A program made the translations under genes and the position numbers. The notes below the pieces were generated by a model. It was not told the DNA's origin. It saw nothing but the letters and a program-made list of their open reading frames with translations, and did no database searches. Of a DNA stretch of 64,000 bases, positions 54,163 to 63,713 are shown piece after piece. The stretch is from Paenibacillus segetis (GTDB lineage: Bacteria; Bacillota; Bacilli; Paenibacillales; Paenibacillaceae): contig NZ_BMFT01000002.1 of NCBI RefSeq assembly GCF_014639155.1, forward strand, positions 310,001-374,000, read 5' to 3'. Position 1 is the first letter of the stretch. Each line of letters opens with the position of its first letter.

Positions 54163-55329
54163 ATGAGAATTATTTTGTATACGGGAAAAGGTGGCGTTGG
54201 TAAGACGAGTGTTGCTGCGTCAACTGCTGTACAGAGTGCTGCGCAAGGATTAAAAACGTTAGTCGTAAGTACGGATCCTGCTCACAGTTTAGGTGATTCA
54301 TTAGACAGACAGCTATCTTCGGAGCCAATAGAAATTGCAGAGAATTTGTGGGCACAAGAGATCGATACCATTCATGAGGTGGAGAAGGGTTGGGGAAAGA
54401 TCCAACAATATATGACGACATTACTGACTTCAAAAGCCGTGAAGGATATTACGACCGAAGAGTTAACTGTCTTTCCGGGGATGGAGGATCTGCTGAGCCT
54501 GTTAAGAATCCTGCAATATTACAAGGAGAAGACGTTTGATGTCGTCATTATTGACTGTGCACCTACAGGAGAGACATTAGCCTTACTCAGTTTCCCTGAT
54601 ATTTTTCGCTGGTGGATGGAGAAGTTATTCCCTATCAAAAAGAAAATGCTAAAGGTAGCCAGACCTGTCATTGGGCCTTTAACCGGTATCCCGATGCCTT
54701 CTGACACTGTGATGGATGAATTTGATCATGTGTTCTATCAACTAGATGAAATGAGACAAATTATTGCTGATCGTGAGACAACGAGTATTAGAATTGTAGT
54801 GAATCCTGAGAAAATGGTCATTAAAGAAGCCCAACGTAGTTTCACCTATCTCAATATTTATGATTTTAATGTGGATGCGATTGTCGTCAATCGGGTCATA
54901 CCTGATTCGGTTACAGACCCTTACTTCAAAGCCTGGAAAGATGCCCATGCCCGCTATAAAGAACTAATTCAAGATAGCTTTTCGCCGCTACCGATATACT
55001 ATGCTCCGCTTTTTGATCAGGAGGTGGTGGGGCTTGAAATGCTGAAGCGAATGGGAAATGAGATGTTCCATGCCAATGATAATCCAATTGAAATTAAGAC
55101 AAATCTGAGAACGCAGAAGGTAGTGAAGGAGGGCGAGGAATATATTTTTTCGATTCATTTGCCGTTTGCAGAAAAGCAGGATTTGTCCTTGAATCAAAAA
55201 TTCGATGAGTTAATTATCAAAGTTGGCAATGTAAAGAGAATCATCACATTACCGCGAACATTACAAAGCCTGGCCGTTAAGGGTGCAGAGTTTGTGGAAG
55301 AGACTTTAAAAATACGTTTTGGGAGCTGA
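54163..55329 (+). CDS. ArsA/GET3-family ATPase
   Basis: A 388-residue single-unit ATPase of the ArsA/GET3 family. It has a deviant P-loop with signature lysine in YTGKGGVGKTSVA (residues 6-18), switch I-like VVSTDPAHSLGDSL, and IIDCAPTGETLALLSFPD with the switch II aspartate. At the C-terminus (about 315-388) is a small beta domain resembling the HSP20-like domain found on some bacterial ArsA proteins. No arsenite pump (arsB/acr3) or arsR is nearby, so arsenic export is doubtful; a membrane-protein or complex-assembly role is an alternative. GGAGGG precedes the ATG. Confidence 0.85.
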   Translation: MRIILYTGKGGVGKTSVAASTAVQSAAQGLKTLVVSTDPAHSLGDSLDRQLSSEPIEIAENLWAQEIDTIHEVEKGWGKIQQYMTTLLTSKAVKDITTEELTVFPGMEDLLSLLRILQYYKEKTFDVVIIDCAPTGETLALLSFPDIFRWWMEKLFPIKKKMLKVARPVIGPLTGIPMPSDTVMDEFDHVFYQLDEMRQIIADRETTSIRIVVNPEKMVIKEAQRSFTYLNIYDFNVDAIVVNRVIPDSVTDPYFKAWKDAHARYKELIQDSFSPLPIYYAPLFDQEVVGLEMLKRMGNEMFHANDNPIEIKTNLRTQKVVKEGEEYIFSIHLPFAEKQDLSLNQKFDELIIKVGNVKRIITLPRTLQSLAVKGAEFVEETLKIRFGS

Positions 55330-55544
55330 TGGACATGGATGAAAAATGGCTAATACGTGCGCTTAAGTGGAAATTAGAAGGAATGAGCGTGCTGATCGAT
55401 GCCCTGCCAAAGTCACTTTGTGAATCTGTTCGGGAAGTTGAGTCAACCATTGTAAAAGGTATCCATGCTTCGGCCGAGGAATATCTTTCAAAGCTTGACT
55501 CCGAGGAGAAATCTAGAGGCTTGCAGTCTGTAACTATTGATTAA
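55329..55544 (+). CDS. Small acidic helical protein coupled to the ArsA-like ATPase
   Basis: A 71-residue protein whose ATG overlaps the TGA of the ATPase gene by one base, so it is translationally coupled. It is predicted helical (WLIRALKWKLEGMSVLIDALP, then SVREVESTIVKGIHASAEEYL) with no membrane segment or known motif. Coupling suggests that it binds the ATPase. I do not recognise the family. The stretch after it up to greA has no clear terminator. Confidence 0.65.
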   Translation: MDMDEKWLIRALKWKLEGMSVLIDALPKSLCESVREVESTIVKGIHASAEEYLSKLDSEEKSRGLQSVTID

Positions 55545-55707
55545 TATGTTCCAATGTAACCTTCTCATTCGGTGTATGTTTACTCCTTTATAAACCCCAA
55601 TTTGTTCAATTCAATAATTTACCTCAGGCTTTTTTATAAGTTTATTAACAGTCTGTAGTGGAAATAGTTTAGAATTGAGTAATGCAAGACAAATGGGAGT
55701 TGTAAAA

Positions 55708-56181
55708 ATGGCAAATGAAGAAGTAATTTTAACCAAAGAAGGTCTAGCTAAGCTAGAAGCTGAACTTAAGGAACTGAAGGGACATAAGCGTAAAGAGTTA
55801 GCGGCTCGGCTTAAGTTAGCTATTAGTTATGGCGATTTGAAAGAGAACAGTGAATATCATTCTGCTAAGGATGATCAAGCGTTCATGGAGACTCGGATTC
55901 TAATCGTGGAGAAAATGCTGACGAATGCAAAAATTGTGGATGCAGATGGTGTCGAACAAGGGAAGGTCGGTATTGGTTCTACGGTTGTCCTAGATGATAT
56001 TGAATTTTCAGAGAAGATTGTATACCAAATTGTTGGCCCTGCTGAAGCAGATGTGGCTGATAACAAAATTTCCTATGAGAGTCCTTTAGGTAAGGAACTA
56101 CTAGGGAAGAGACTGGGTGATATTATTAGTGTTAACGCACCTATGGGTATCATTAAGTATGAATTGCTTGAAATCAAATAA
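55708..56181 (+). CDS. greA: Transcription elongation factor GreA
   Basis: A 157-residue GreA with the N-terminal coiled coil (EVILTKEGLAKLEAELKELKGHKRKELAARLKLAISYGDLKENSEYHSAKDDQAFME), acidic tip residues in GDLKENSEY, and the C-terminal FKBP-like domain ending SPLGKELLGKRLGDIISVNAP. It enters the RNA polymerase secondary channel and stimulates cleavage of backtracked RNA. The ATG at 55708 follows GGGAG and gives the exact family length; the frame extends upstream to a TTG at 55675. The gene is monocistronic with a terminator. Confidence 0.94.
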   Translation: MANEEVILTKEGLAKLEAELKELKGHKRKELAARLKLAISYGDLKENSEYHSAKDDQAFMETRILIVEKMLTNAKIVDADGVEQGKVGIGSTVVLDDIEFSEKIVYQIVGPAEADVADNKISYESPLGKELLGKRLGDIISVNAPMGIIKYELLEIK

Positions 56182-56196
56182 ATGGATTTAGTCTGG

Positions 56197-56242
56197 AGTG
56201 TCCTCGTGCTACCGAAAGGGAGTATAAGGGCACTTTTATTTG
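56197..56242 (+). terminator. Terminator after greA
   Basis: AGTG-CC...ACC pairs with GG...GG-CACT around a GAAA loop, followed by TTTT. The stem has several mismatches. Confidence 0.65.
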
Positions 56243-56347
56243 TTTGACGATTTCTTTTTGTGAATTGGCGATAACTGCCCTTGTTTTAATATTAAAAATT
56301 TGGGACAATAAGTACAGAATTTTAACGCTTGAAAAGAGGATAAATGA

Positions 56348-57421
56348 ATGAATAAACAATCCATTTATGGATTAACATTTGATCAATTGACAGCATGGCT
56401 TATGGAGCACGGGCATCGGAAATTCCGGGCATCTCAGGTCTGGGATTGGCTATATAAGAAGCGAGTAACGGAATTCTCGGCAATGGACGATGTTAATAAA
56501 GAATGTACGGAGTTATTGGAGAATCATTTTGTCATCCAAACGCTAGAAGAACACGTGAAGCAAGAATCAGCCGATGGAACGATTAAGTTTCTATTTAGAT
56601 TAACGGACGGCAATTTGATTGAGACCGTATTGATGAGACAGAAATTTGGATTGTCCGTTTGCGTCACAACGCAAGTAGGCTGTAATATCGGATGCAGTTT
56701 CTGCGCAAGTGGCTTGCTTAAGAAGAGCCGTGATCTCACCAGTGGGGAGATTGTGGAGCAAATTATGAAAGTCCAACTCCACCTAGATCAAGTCAAACAA
56801 GATGAATTGGTAACTCACGTGGTCGTTATGGGGATTGGCGAACCGTTTGACAACTTTACCAACCTGATTGATTTTATCGATGTGATTAAGGACCGCAAAG
56901 GACTCGCTATTGCTGGAAGACGTATCACGGTATCTACTAGTGGTCTAGCAGATAAGATCAGAGAGTTTGCTGATGCTAATACACAGGTGAATTTAGCGAT
57001 CTCTCTGCATGCGCCAAATAACGAACTGCGTACGCGGATCATGAAGATCAACCGTGCGATTCCTATTGAAAAATTAATGGAAGCCGTTGATTACTATTTG
57101 GAGAAGACGAATCGTAGAGTGATGTTCGAGTATATTTTGCTAAGAGATGTAAACGACAAGGTTGAACATGCCTTAGAGCTTGCTGAACTGATTCGTGATA
57201 AACAACAGTTGGCTAGCGTGAACTTAATTCCATATAATCCGGTGGATGAGCACAGCCAATATCAACGAAGTGAGCATGAATCCATCCTGGCTTTTTATGA
57301 TGCATTGAAGAAGCAAGGGGTAAATTGTACGGTACGTCTAGAACACGGTACAGATATTGATGCCGCTTGTGGACAATTAAGAAGCAAACAAATTAAGAAC
57401 ACGACAGAGACTGTTCATTAA
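56348..57421 (+). CDS. rlmN: RlmN-type 23S rRNA/tRNA adenine-C2 methyltransferase
   Basis: A 357-residue radical-SAM methyltransferase. The radical-SAM cysteines are Cys112, Cys116 and Cys119 (GCNIGCSFC), and the second catalytic cysteine is Cys341 in [10 protein letters not shown]. The N-terminal RNA-binding part ([36 protein letters not shown]) is close to B. subtilis RlmN, as is [19 protein letters not shown]. RlmN makes m2A2503 in 23S rRNA. Cfr resistance enzymes are related, but this N-terminus and the [11 protein letters not shown] motif fit RlmN better. AAGAGGATAA precedes the ATG. Confidence 0.87.
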   Translation: MNKQSIYGLTFDQLTAWLMEHGHRKFRASQVWDWLYKKRVTEFSAMDDVNKECTELLENHFVIQTLEEHVKQESADGTIKFLFRLTDGNLIETVLMRQKFGLSVCVTTQVGCNIGCSFCASGLLKKSRDLTSGEIVEQIMKVQLHLDQVKQDELVTHVVVMGIGEPFDNFTNLIDFIDVIKDRKGLAIAGRRITVSTSGLADKIREFADANTQVNLAISLHAPNNELRTRIMKINRAIPIEKLMEAVDYYLEKTNRRVMFEYILLRDVNDKVEHALELAELIRDKQQLASVNLIPYNPVDEHSQYQRSEHESILAFYDALKKQGVNCTVRLEHGTDIDAACGQLRSKQIKNTTETVH

Positions 57422-57431
57422 CTATGATAAC

Positions 57432-57486
57432 AAAGAGACTGGCCCGTTAAGGTAGATCGTATCTGCCTTAGGGTCAGTCTCTTTTG
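57432..57486. terminator. Terminator between convergent rlmN and methyltransferase genes
   Basis: AAAGAGACTG and CAGTCTCTTT form the outer stem, with AAGG-AGAT/ATCT-CCTT inside, followed by TTTT. It is usable from both strands. Confidence 0.88.
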
Positions 57487-57506
57487 TATTGATGATTGCG
57501 GTAAAT

Positions 57507-58460
57507 TCACGCACAGACCAATATCTGCCGAGTGAAGTTGCCCTTCTTGGCCTCACAGCGATCTGTAATCGTAAGTCCTGCGTCAGCGATCATGTCGTCG
57601 ATCGTTTCACTGGTGATTATGACCGCCTTAGTCGCAATACGTCGTGTATGCAGAAGGATCGATAGTTGTTCGTCTGGCGTCGTTGTAGATAGAACATTAT
57701 AAGGCATATCAATAATAGCTACATCGTAATGTTCAGAAATTGATGCTATAGCGCCTAGAGTAACTTCACATTGAAATCCAAAATGAGCAATATTCTCACG
57801 GGCCCCGCGAGCGATAAAGGGATTGATATCTCCTCCGACAATATCGATACCCATAGAGAGGGCTTCAATAAGCGCGGTCCCGATTCCGCAACAAGGATCA
57901 ATGGCTTTGATCCCGTCTGGGTTGGGAATGGCTATGTTGACCGCCGCTCGGGCAACACGTGTACTAAGGGCAATGGAATAACTGCGTGGTTTCTTCATAT
58001 GGTGAAGCCAAACTGCTTTATTCTTTACATAGTGGCCAAAGTACCAGCGTCCTCCGAGGGTTACAAGACCAAACTGATGATCTGGGTGATGAACGTCAGA
58101 TTCACCGGTAATCTGCAGGCCCATCTCTCGTTCAATCGCGCGGCGGTCTGCAAATTCTATTTTGTCTGAAGCTTCTAGATCATTGGTTTTGACAAAGATG
58201 ACTTTAAAGGTTGCTTCCAGCATGTCGATCTCTTGGACTTGTTCTAGTATATCGGACAGGCTATCGCCCTCATAGAGCAGTTCAATGCGCTCTTTGATAA
58301 AAGGGCTGCGACTAGGATCTATGAAAATGTTGCTTCTAAAAAGATTAGCAGGGGGCTGCATATCAAAGAGGGAGCGTAGCTCTAATTGGCATAAGGATTG
58401 CTCCTCCTCACGGCAAGCGTAAGTGTAAATATAGTTAGCGAGCGAGTTAAGATTATTCAA
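57507..58460 (-). CDS. TRM11-like SAM-dependent RNA methyltransferase
   Basis: A 317-residue protein with a C-terminal Rossmann methyltransferase domain. Motif I is AIDPCCGIGTALIEALSMG (about 180-198) and the catalytic motif DMPYNV (about 252-257) corresponds to the D/N-PPY motif of amino-methylating enzymes. The N-terminal half (1-160) resembles the degenerate THUMP-like part of TRM11/Trm-G10 proteins. It probably modifies an exocyclic amine in RNA; the target is unknown. TTG start with AAAGGATG before it. Confidence 0.8.
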   Translation of the reverse strand: MNNLNSLANYIYTYACREEEQSLCQLELRSLFDMQPPANLFRSNIFIDPSRSPFIKERIELLYEGDSLSDILEQVQEIDMLEATFKVIFVKTNDLEASDKIEFADRRAIEREMGLQITGESDVHHPDHQFGLVTLGGRWYFGHYVKNKAVWLHHMKKPRSYSIALSTRVARAAVNIAIPNPDGIKAIDPCCGIGTALIEALSMGIDIVGGDINPFIARGARENIAHFGFQCEVTLGAIASISEHYDVAIIDMPYNVLSTTTPDEQLSILLHTRRIATKAVIITSETIDDMIADAGLTITDRCEAKKGNFTRQILVCA

Positions 58461-58670
58461 ATCAAGTTCATCCTTTAAGTTATGGCATGTTGATGGATAG
58501 CCTCAACCATACCACATTTAGATATAAAAAGAGTTGCTAATATATTCATTCGGAGGCGAACAAGGACATCCTTCGACATTTTCAGCAAACATTCAGTCTG
58601 GGTTCAGGTTCCAGCAAGACTGATAAATTATACTTGTGGAGGTACATAACCCTATAAGGAGGAGTCGATC

Positions 58671-58994
58671 TTGAGTATTTCATCCGTATCAGGTAGCAGC
58701 AGTTATGCTAGTTCAACGGCCAGCGATACCGCGAGCTTAGAGAAGCAATTAGCGAAATATACGGCTGAGCTGAAGGAACTGGCTGCAAGTAAAGAAGATG
58801 CTAAGACGAAACAATTGAAGACGCAGCAATTACAGCAACAGATTCAGCAAATTCAGAACCAAATTGCACAGAAGCAGAGCAATGCATCAAGCGCAAGTAC
58901 GCAGCAAGATAACAATAGTAAGAAGGATGTTAATGCGGCTAAGCTTGGTGTTAATGTCGCGAATACCGAAGGCAGCATTGATATTTCAATTTAA
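58671..58994 (+). CDS. FlxA-like coiled-coil protein
   Basis: A 107-residue low-complexity protein: a Ser-rich start, a Gln/Lys-rich coiled coil (about 22-70, with EKQLAKYTAELKELAAS and LQQQIQQIQNQIAQKQ) and a Ser/Asn tail. It resembles the FlxA-like family, whose role is unclear. There is no signal peptide. TTG start with AAGGAGGAG at ideal spacing. It is monocistronic, followed by a hairpin. Confidence 0.7.
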   Translation: MSISSVSGSSSYASSTASDTASLEKQLAKYTAELKELAASKEDAKTKQLKTQQLQQQIQQIQNQIAQKQSNASSASTQQDNNSKKDVNAAKLGVNVANTEGSIDISI

Positions 58995-59025
58995 GGAATG
59001 GAAAGGCAAGATATTTCTTCACGAA

Positions 59026-59059
59026 AGCAACCCAACTGCTATACGACAGTTGGGTTGCT
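59026..59059. terminator. Hairpin terminator after the FlxA-like gene
   Basis: AGCAACCCAACTG and CAGTTGGGTTGCT form a perfect 13-bp stem, but no T-run follows on the plus strand. It lies between convergent genes. Confidence 0.65.
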
Positions 59060-59107
59060 AAACGTGATTTATATATTGTTCAACGTATTATCATCAATAC
59101 GTCCCTC

Positions 59108-60703
59108 TTAGCGATAAGTAGTATTTAATGCTTTGAATAAGGTTCTTACGTCGTATTGATGTGGCGTTACAGGGCAAACTTTCTTATCAAGACCGAGCAG
59201 GGTATAGACAGCTATTCTAGCAGCACGGACGGAGTATTCCTCTGTGAACACCATATCCTCTGGGATCTCAACAAACTGACTGATCATCGCAAGATTGGTA
59301 GATCCAGCAGGAACAACCGCTGGGCGGTCTGTCATTTTACGCGGCTGGAACTGGGCGTCAATATAAGGCATCATGCATGGAATGACATTGATAACATCAC
59401 TTAGAATTTCGTCCAGTTGATCTTCGAAATGTAGATGGTGTAGCAATTCAATGAGCATCTCTTCACCTGTGCAGTCGCGCATAGGTTTTTTCACATAGTC
59501 GCCAACTTTATCCGTGTACAGCCCATATCCCCAGAAGATGGTTTGATCAGCAGGTTGATCCTTAAAGTGAGGTTGTGCCGCCACCACAATGGACATCAAC
59601 CAGCTCGAGTCTTTAAAGGTCATAAGCGCACCGCTGCCTGGCACATTGCGGGAATATTTCTCGATCATCTTAAGTAGCTTGTTACCCTGAAGAGTGACGG
59701 TAAACGATTCCCAGTTTGTTTCCTCAGGACGACCAAAGAAAGGTGTAGGATTGCCAAGGCCTTCTTTTTTGGCGGCTATTTTTGCCCAAAGCTCACCTGA
59801 CATAGGTTTGTCAGCAATCAATGGGGCAGCTGTATGCAAATCTCCAAGTGTAGCATTGTCCGTCATGCAGCCATTGGTAACGATACAAAGGTCACCTTCA
59901 TGCAATTGAATGATGTTATCCTTTGTACCGTCCTGTGTGTAATGAATAGCTGTAACGGTAATGCCTTCATTTTCATCAAAGTCTAGGTCAGTAACGGTAC
60001 ATTTTAGACCGAAATCTACATCGAATTTATCTAGATATGCCTTCAAAGGCAGGATAACAGATTCATATTGGTTGTAACGGGTTCGAGTCACACCTTCAAG
60101 CGTCTGGATACGTGAGAATTCGAACATCATACGATTCATATAACGTCTAAATTCGAAAAGGCTGGACCATTTTTGGAAGGCAAAGGTCGTTTGCCACATA
60201 TACCAGAAGTTCGTTTCAAAGAAGTGCGGTGTATGCGCAAACCAATCACAGATACGCAGATTGTCGAGTTTCTCTTCAGGTGCGATCATCAGCTTGCCAA
60301 GGGCCAAACGATCAGCGGTGTTGAAGCCCATAGACATCACATCTAGAACCTCGCCGTCTTTGTTAATTAATCTTGCATTCGCATGAGTGGGGTGCGCATG
60401 GTCAAAAGCAAGAATTTCATCTGTTACCGATATATCAGGCTGTTCAATGGAAGGAATAGAATTAAACAATTCCCAGAAGTTCTCATAGGTTTCTTCGTTC
60501 AGCATGCGCCCGCCGCGACATACAAAACCTTGGATTGGACTACCTGCTCCATCGTTGCTTCCACCAAGGATATTCATTCCCTCTAGCACATGAATATTTT
60601 TCCCCGAGAATCCACAATCCCTAATCAGATAGGCTGCACCAGCGAGTGATGCAAGACCGCCTCCTACAAAATAAACCTGTCTGTTGTCCTTGTTTTGTTC
60701 CAT
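59108..60703 (-). CDS. ohyA: Oleate hydratase
   Basis: A 531-residue flavoprotein of the myosin-cross-reactive antigen/oleate hydratase family. The FAD-binding start is VYFVGGGLASLAGAAYLIRD, then GGSNDGAGSPIQGFVCRGGRML, FAFQKWSSLFEFRRYMNRM and NPTPFFGRPEETNWESFT, ending in CPVTPHQYDVRTLFKAL. It adds water to the cis-9 double bond of oleic or linoleic acid, giving 10-hydroxystearate; it is thought to detoxify host or environmental fatty acids. GGAGG lies eight bases before the ATG at 60703 and five before the ATG at 60706, so either may be used. The gene-free 366 bases upstream hold no recognised operator. Confidence 0.93.
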   Translation of the reverse strand: MEQNKDNRQVYFVGGGLASLAGAAYLIRDCGFSGKNIHVLEGMNILGGSNDGAGSPIQGFVCRGGRMLNEETYENFWELFNSIPSIEQPDISVTDEILAFDHAHPTHANARLINKDGEVLDVMSMGFNTADRLALGKLMIAPEEKLDNLRICDWFAHTPHFFETNFWYMWQTTFAFQKWSSLFEFRRYMNRMMFEFSRIQTLEGVTRTRYNQYESVILPLKAYLDKFDVDFGLKCTVTDLDFDENEGITVTAIHYTQDGTKDNIIQLHEGDLCIVTNGCMTDNATLGDLHTAAPLIADKPMSGELWAKIAAKKEGLGNPTPFFGRPEETNWESFTVTLQGNKLLKMIEKYSRNVPGSGALMTFKDSSWLMSIVVAAQPHFKDQPADQTIFWGYGLYTDKVGDYVKKPMRDCTGEEMLIELLHHLHFEDQLDEILSDVINVIPCMMPYIDAQFQPRKMTDRPAVVPAGSTNLAMISQFVEIPEDMVFTEEYSVRAARIAVYTLLGLDKKVCPVTPHQYDVRTLFKALNTTYR

Positions 60704-60881
60704 CATATTAGCCTCCATGTATTTAGGATTTTAAAAATGGATGATACTTTTTGCGTACCTTTACAATAGGACAATAGGGAGATGATCTCTATAGACAGTG
60801 ATGGCGGAGTGTTTGGTTTTTAGACAAAAGCGAGGAAGTGTTTAAAAAACAAGCACTCACCAATTTCAATATCATCGGGCG

Positions 60882-60911
60882 TGGATAGCGATTTGAATTG
60901 TTACATATAAT
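60882..60911 (+). promoter_or_regulatory. Candidate promoter of the DbpA helicase gene with long leader
   Basis: TGGATA at 60882-60887 and a perfect TATAAT at 60906-60911 are 18 bases apart. A start near 60918 would give an untranslated leader of about 165 bases. Apart from a weak hairpin (AGTGTTT/AAGCACT, about 60837-60856) I see nothing else in 60719-61084. Confidence 0.4.
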
Positions 60912-61084
60912 GAGGACATCTTCAGGATCATATCATCGTTGCCCTGGATCAGCAGACAATAAGTGATGGATGTGATACTCTTTGTTCATGCGATTCTCTT
61001 GTAGAGTTAATTGAAGTACGCAATAATGAACAAAAAATGAAAGCATGAGTAGATTGATATCTGCGAAGCAGAAGAGGTTAAAGG

Positions 61085-62530
61085 ATGAGTATTCAAGATT
61101 TTAAAGACTATGCACTAAGTGAGGAAATCATCTCTGCGTTACAAAGTTTGGGTTATCATCAGCCAACAGAAGTACAGCGTGAAGTGATCCCGCTCGCATT
61201 AACCAAGAAGGATCTGGTAGTGAAATCACAAACAGGTAGTGGTAAGACAGCTTCCTTCGGTATTCCTATTTGTGATCTAGTAGATTGGCAGGAGAATAAA
61301 CCGCAGGCGTTAATTCTAACTCCTACTCGTGAATTAGCGGTTCAAGTGCAAGAGGATATTACGAATATTGGGCGCTTTAAGCGGATTAAGGCGACAGCTC
61401 TGTTCGGTAAGGTTCCATATGCCAAGCAAACCGCAGAATTGAAACAGAAGAGTCATGTGGTGGTCGGAACTCCAGGGCGAGTGCTGGATCATATCGAGAG
61501 AGGAACTTTTTCGCTGGAGCGATTGGAATACCTCGTCATTGATGAGGCCGATGAAATGCTTAACATGGGATTCATTCAGCAAGTTGAGGCAATTATTCAG
61601 AAGCTACCAAGTGAGCGAACTACGATGTTATTCTCAGCTACACTTCCTTCCGATGTGGAGAATCTGAGTCATAAATATATGAGAGACCCTAGTCATATTG
61701 AAATTCAGGCTACTGGAATTACGACAAATACGATTGAGCATACGTTATACGAAGTGAAGGACAAGGACAAATTTGCTCTACTCCAAGATATTACCGTAAT
61801 AGAGAACCCGGATAGCTGCATTATTTTCTGCCGGACTCAAGAACATGTGAATCAGGTGAGTGAGCAATTAACCAACGCTGATTATACTTGCTCGAAAATT
61901 CACGGGGGCATGCTGCAAGTAGACCGCTTTGAAGTTATGAATGATTTCAAGCGAGGCCAATTCCGCTATCTTGTGGCTACCGACGTGGCTGCAAGGGGAA
62001 TCGATATTGATAACATCACGCATGTGATCAACTATGATCTGCCGCTGGAGAAGGAAAGTTATGTACATCGTACCGGGAGAACTGGACGCGCGGGTAAAAG
62101 TGGCAAGGCTATTAGCTTTGTGACACCGTTTGAAGATAAATTTCTGAGTGAGATTGAAGGATATATCGGATTTAGTATCCCGAGAATGAGCGTACCTTCC
62201 CCAGAGGAAGTAGCAAGTAAGAAGAAGTCTTTTGCAGGGAAAATGGGGATTCAACCCACCTGGAAACCAGATAAGAGTGAGCAATTGAATAAAGGAATTA
62301 TGAAGCTGTACTTCAATGGGGGTAAGAAAAAGAAGCTTAGAGCTGTCGATTTCGTTGGAACGATTGCCAAAATTGAAGGTATAACAGCAGATGATATTGG
62401 GATTATTACGATTCAGGATAATGTCTCTTACGTGGAAATATTGAATGGTAAGGGTCCACTTGTTCTAAAAGTGATGAAGGATACGACAATTAAGGGCAAA
62501 CAGCTGAAAGTTCATAAGGCTTTGAAGTAA
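61085..62530 (+). CDS. dbpA: DEAD-box RNA helicase DbpA (YxiN-like)
   Basis: A 481-residue DEAD-box helicase with Q motif ([14 protein letters not shown]), motif I SQTGSGKT (about 47-54), [18 protein letters not shown], and the C-terminal core with [11 protein letters not shown] and [10 protein letters not shown]. The tail (about 405-481; [29 protein letters not shown]) matches the RNA-binding domain of DbpA/YxiN, which recognises hairpin 92 of 23S rRNA during 50S assembly. TTAAAGG precedes the ATG. A long leader may provide cold-dependent control, as for other helicases. Confidence 0.9.
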   Translation: MSIQDFKDYALSEEIISALQSLGYHQPTEVQREVIPLALTKKDLVVKSQTGSGKTASFGIPICDLVDWQENKPQALILTPTRELAVQVQEDITNIGRFKRIKATALFGKVPYAKQTAELKQKSHVVVGTPGRVLDHIERGTFSLERLEYLVIDEADEMLNMGFIQQVEAIIQKLPSERTTMLFSATLPSDVENLSHKYMRDPSHIEIQATGITTNTIEHTLYEVKDKDKFALLQDITVIENPDSCIIFCRTQEHVNQVSEQLTNADYTCSKIHGGMLQVDRFEVMNDFKRGQFRYLVATDVAARGIDIDNITHVINYDLPLEKESYVHRTGRTGRAGKSGKAISFVTPFEDKFLSEIEGYIGFSIPRMSVPSPEEVASKKKSFAGKMGIQPTWKPDKSEQLNKGIMKLYFNGGKKKKLRAVDFVGTIAKIEGITADDIGIITIQDNVSYVEILNGKGPLVLKVMKDTTIKGKQLKVHKALK

Positions 62531-62641
62531 AGTGGGTCTTTTGATACATTTGGACAAAAAGAATTTCTCTTAAGGCGAGCTGCCGCAATTTTTTAGACAA
62601 CCTCTGAATATATATAGTAGAAAAAAGAGGGAGGCAGATCC

Positions 62642-62866
62642 ATGTTCCAAAAACAACGTTTTAAAAACTATGCGCTATGGGTTAGTATAGCATCGCAAGT
62701 TATTTTGTTAGTTCAATTAATTGGACATTTAACAGGAGCCTTTGATTTAACCGATCTGATGAAGCAGAACATTCTAGCGATTGTAGATGTGGTGCTTGGT
62801 CTACTATCAACACTCGGTATTATCTCGAATCCAACAAAGCCAAAGAGTGGCGGGTACAACTTATAA
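62642..62866 (+). CDS. Small phage-holin-like membrane protein
   Basis: A 74-residue protein with two membrane helices (about 11-30 and 44-62) and the pattern of phi-LC3-type holins (KNYALWVSIASQVILLVQLIG, then AIVDVVLGLLSTLGIISNPT). Holins make membrane holes for lysins or toxins; stand-alone chromosomal copies have unclear roles. GGGAGG precedes the ATG and a terminator follows. No phage gene is near. A 209-bp near copy (about 95 percent identical by my count) is at 63714-63922, with a stop codon. Confidence 0.78.
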   Translation: MFQKQRFKNYALWVSIASQVILLVQLIGHLTGAFDLTDLMKQNILAIVDVVLGLLSTLGIISNPTKPKSGGYNL

Positions 62867-62902
62867 AGAATTGGCACGTAAATTTAATTCTAGCAAGAAA
62901 CA

Positions 62903-62938
62903 GATAGATACTATCCTTATGGATGGTGTCTATTTTTA
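62903..62938 (+). terminator. Terminator after the holin-like gene
   Basis: ATAGA-AC-ATCC pairs with GGAT-GT-TCTAT, followed by TTTTTAT. Confidence 0.75.
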
Positions 62939-63045
62939 TGACTAAAAAAGCTATATTACTATAGACATTCTTATCTCGCTTAGCGCTATGGATTTTGATA
63001 AGCTTAATGGATGAATGTAGATAATACATATGGAGGTAATTTTGT

Positions 63046-63690
63046 ATGAAAACCCACTATTACTTAGATTGGTTTTATGATAAGGGCTTTTCTGAGAAGT
63101 TAGTCAACGTGTTGCATGAGGATATAACAGACAGAAAATCGCTTGTTATGATTAGCGCTAAATCGTCTGATGATAAAGATGAGCAAATTAATATTGATGA
63201 TGTTTTTGAAAGGACATGGTTTGATCAAGCTAACATTTTTTTTGATGAATATTATTTAATTGATCACCGTACGCAGAAGGAAGATGCCCAGCGATTAATT
63301 CAAAACGCCTCTGTCGTTTTTTTATGTGGCGGAAACCCTTGGCGCCAAATGGACCTTTTGACGGAATATGAATTATCGGATTGGATTAAAAAAAGTAATG
63401 CTGTTGTAATGGGAACAAGTGCTGGTGGGATGAACATGTCCGATGAATATGTGGATAAATGCACTGTTTATAAAGGTATGGCTCTTAATCACTTTTCTTT
63501 TGAAGCTCATTTTAATCATGATAACACCGCGCTGATAGAGGAACGTTTTCCTTTATCAGAGAAAATGGATATTTATGTGGCGGCAGACCAAGATGGCGCT
63601 GTACGTGTAAAGGGGAGCAAAATCGACATTATAGGCAATGTATATTTAATTTCCCACTCAAAGATTCAGAAATTGGTTGAGACGCTCTAA
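63046..63690 (+). CDS. Peptidase E-like (S51) family protein
   Basis: A 214-residue protein of the S51/class-I glutamine-amidotransferase-like fold. The nucleophile is Ser125 in VVMGTSAGGMN, preceded by the strand VVFLCGGNPWRQMDLL, with a late acidic/histidine region (LNHFSFEAHFNHD). Peptidase E cleaves Asp-X dipeptides, but this is a divergent relative and the substrate is uncertain. GGAGG sets the ATG. It is more A+T-rich than its neighbours and lies between a holin gene and its broken copy, which suggests insertion. Confidence 0.78.
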   Translation: MKTHYYLDWFYDKGFSEKLVNVLHEDITDRKSLVMISAKSSDDKDEQINIDDVFERTWFDQANIFFDEYYLIDHRTQKEDAQRLIQNASVVFLCGGNPWRQMDLLTEYELSDWIKKSNAVVMGTSAGGMNMSDEYVDKCTVYKGMALNHFSFEAHFNHDNTALIEERFPLSEKMDIYVAADQDGAVRVKGSKIDIIGNVYLISHSKIQKLVETL

Positions 63691-63713
63691 TTAGGGGGAG
63701 TGGCTGTGACCTA

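Noticed and set aside
54163..55544. Arsenic resistance operon
   Set aside because: There is no arsR, arsB/acr3, arsC or arsD, and only one ATPase unit where classical pump-associated ArsA has two.
56348..57421. Cfr-type resistance methyltransferase
   Set aside because: The N-terminal RNA-binding part and several motifs match RlmN more closely than Cfr. A decisive test would be a tree with both families.
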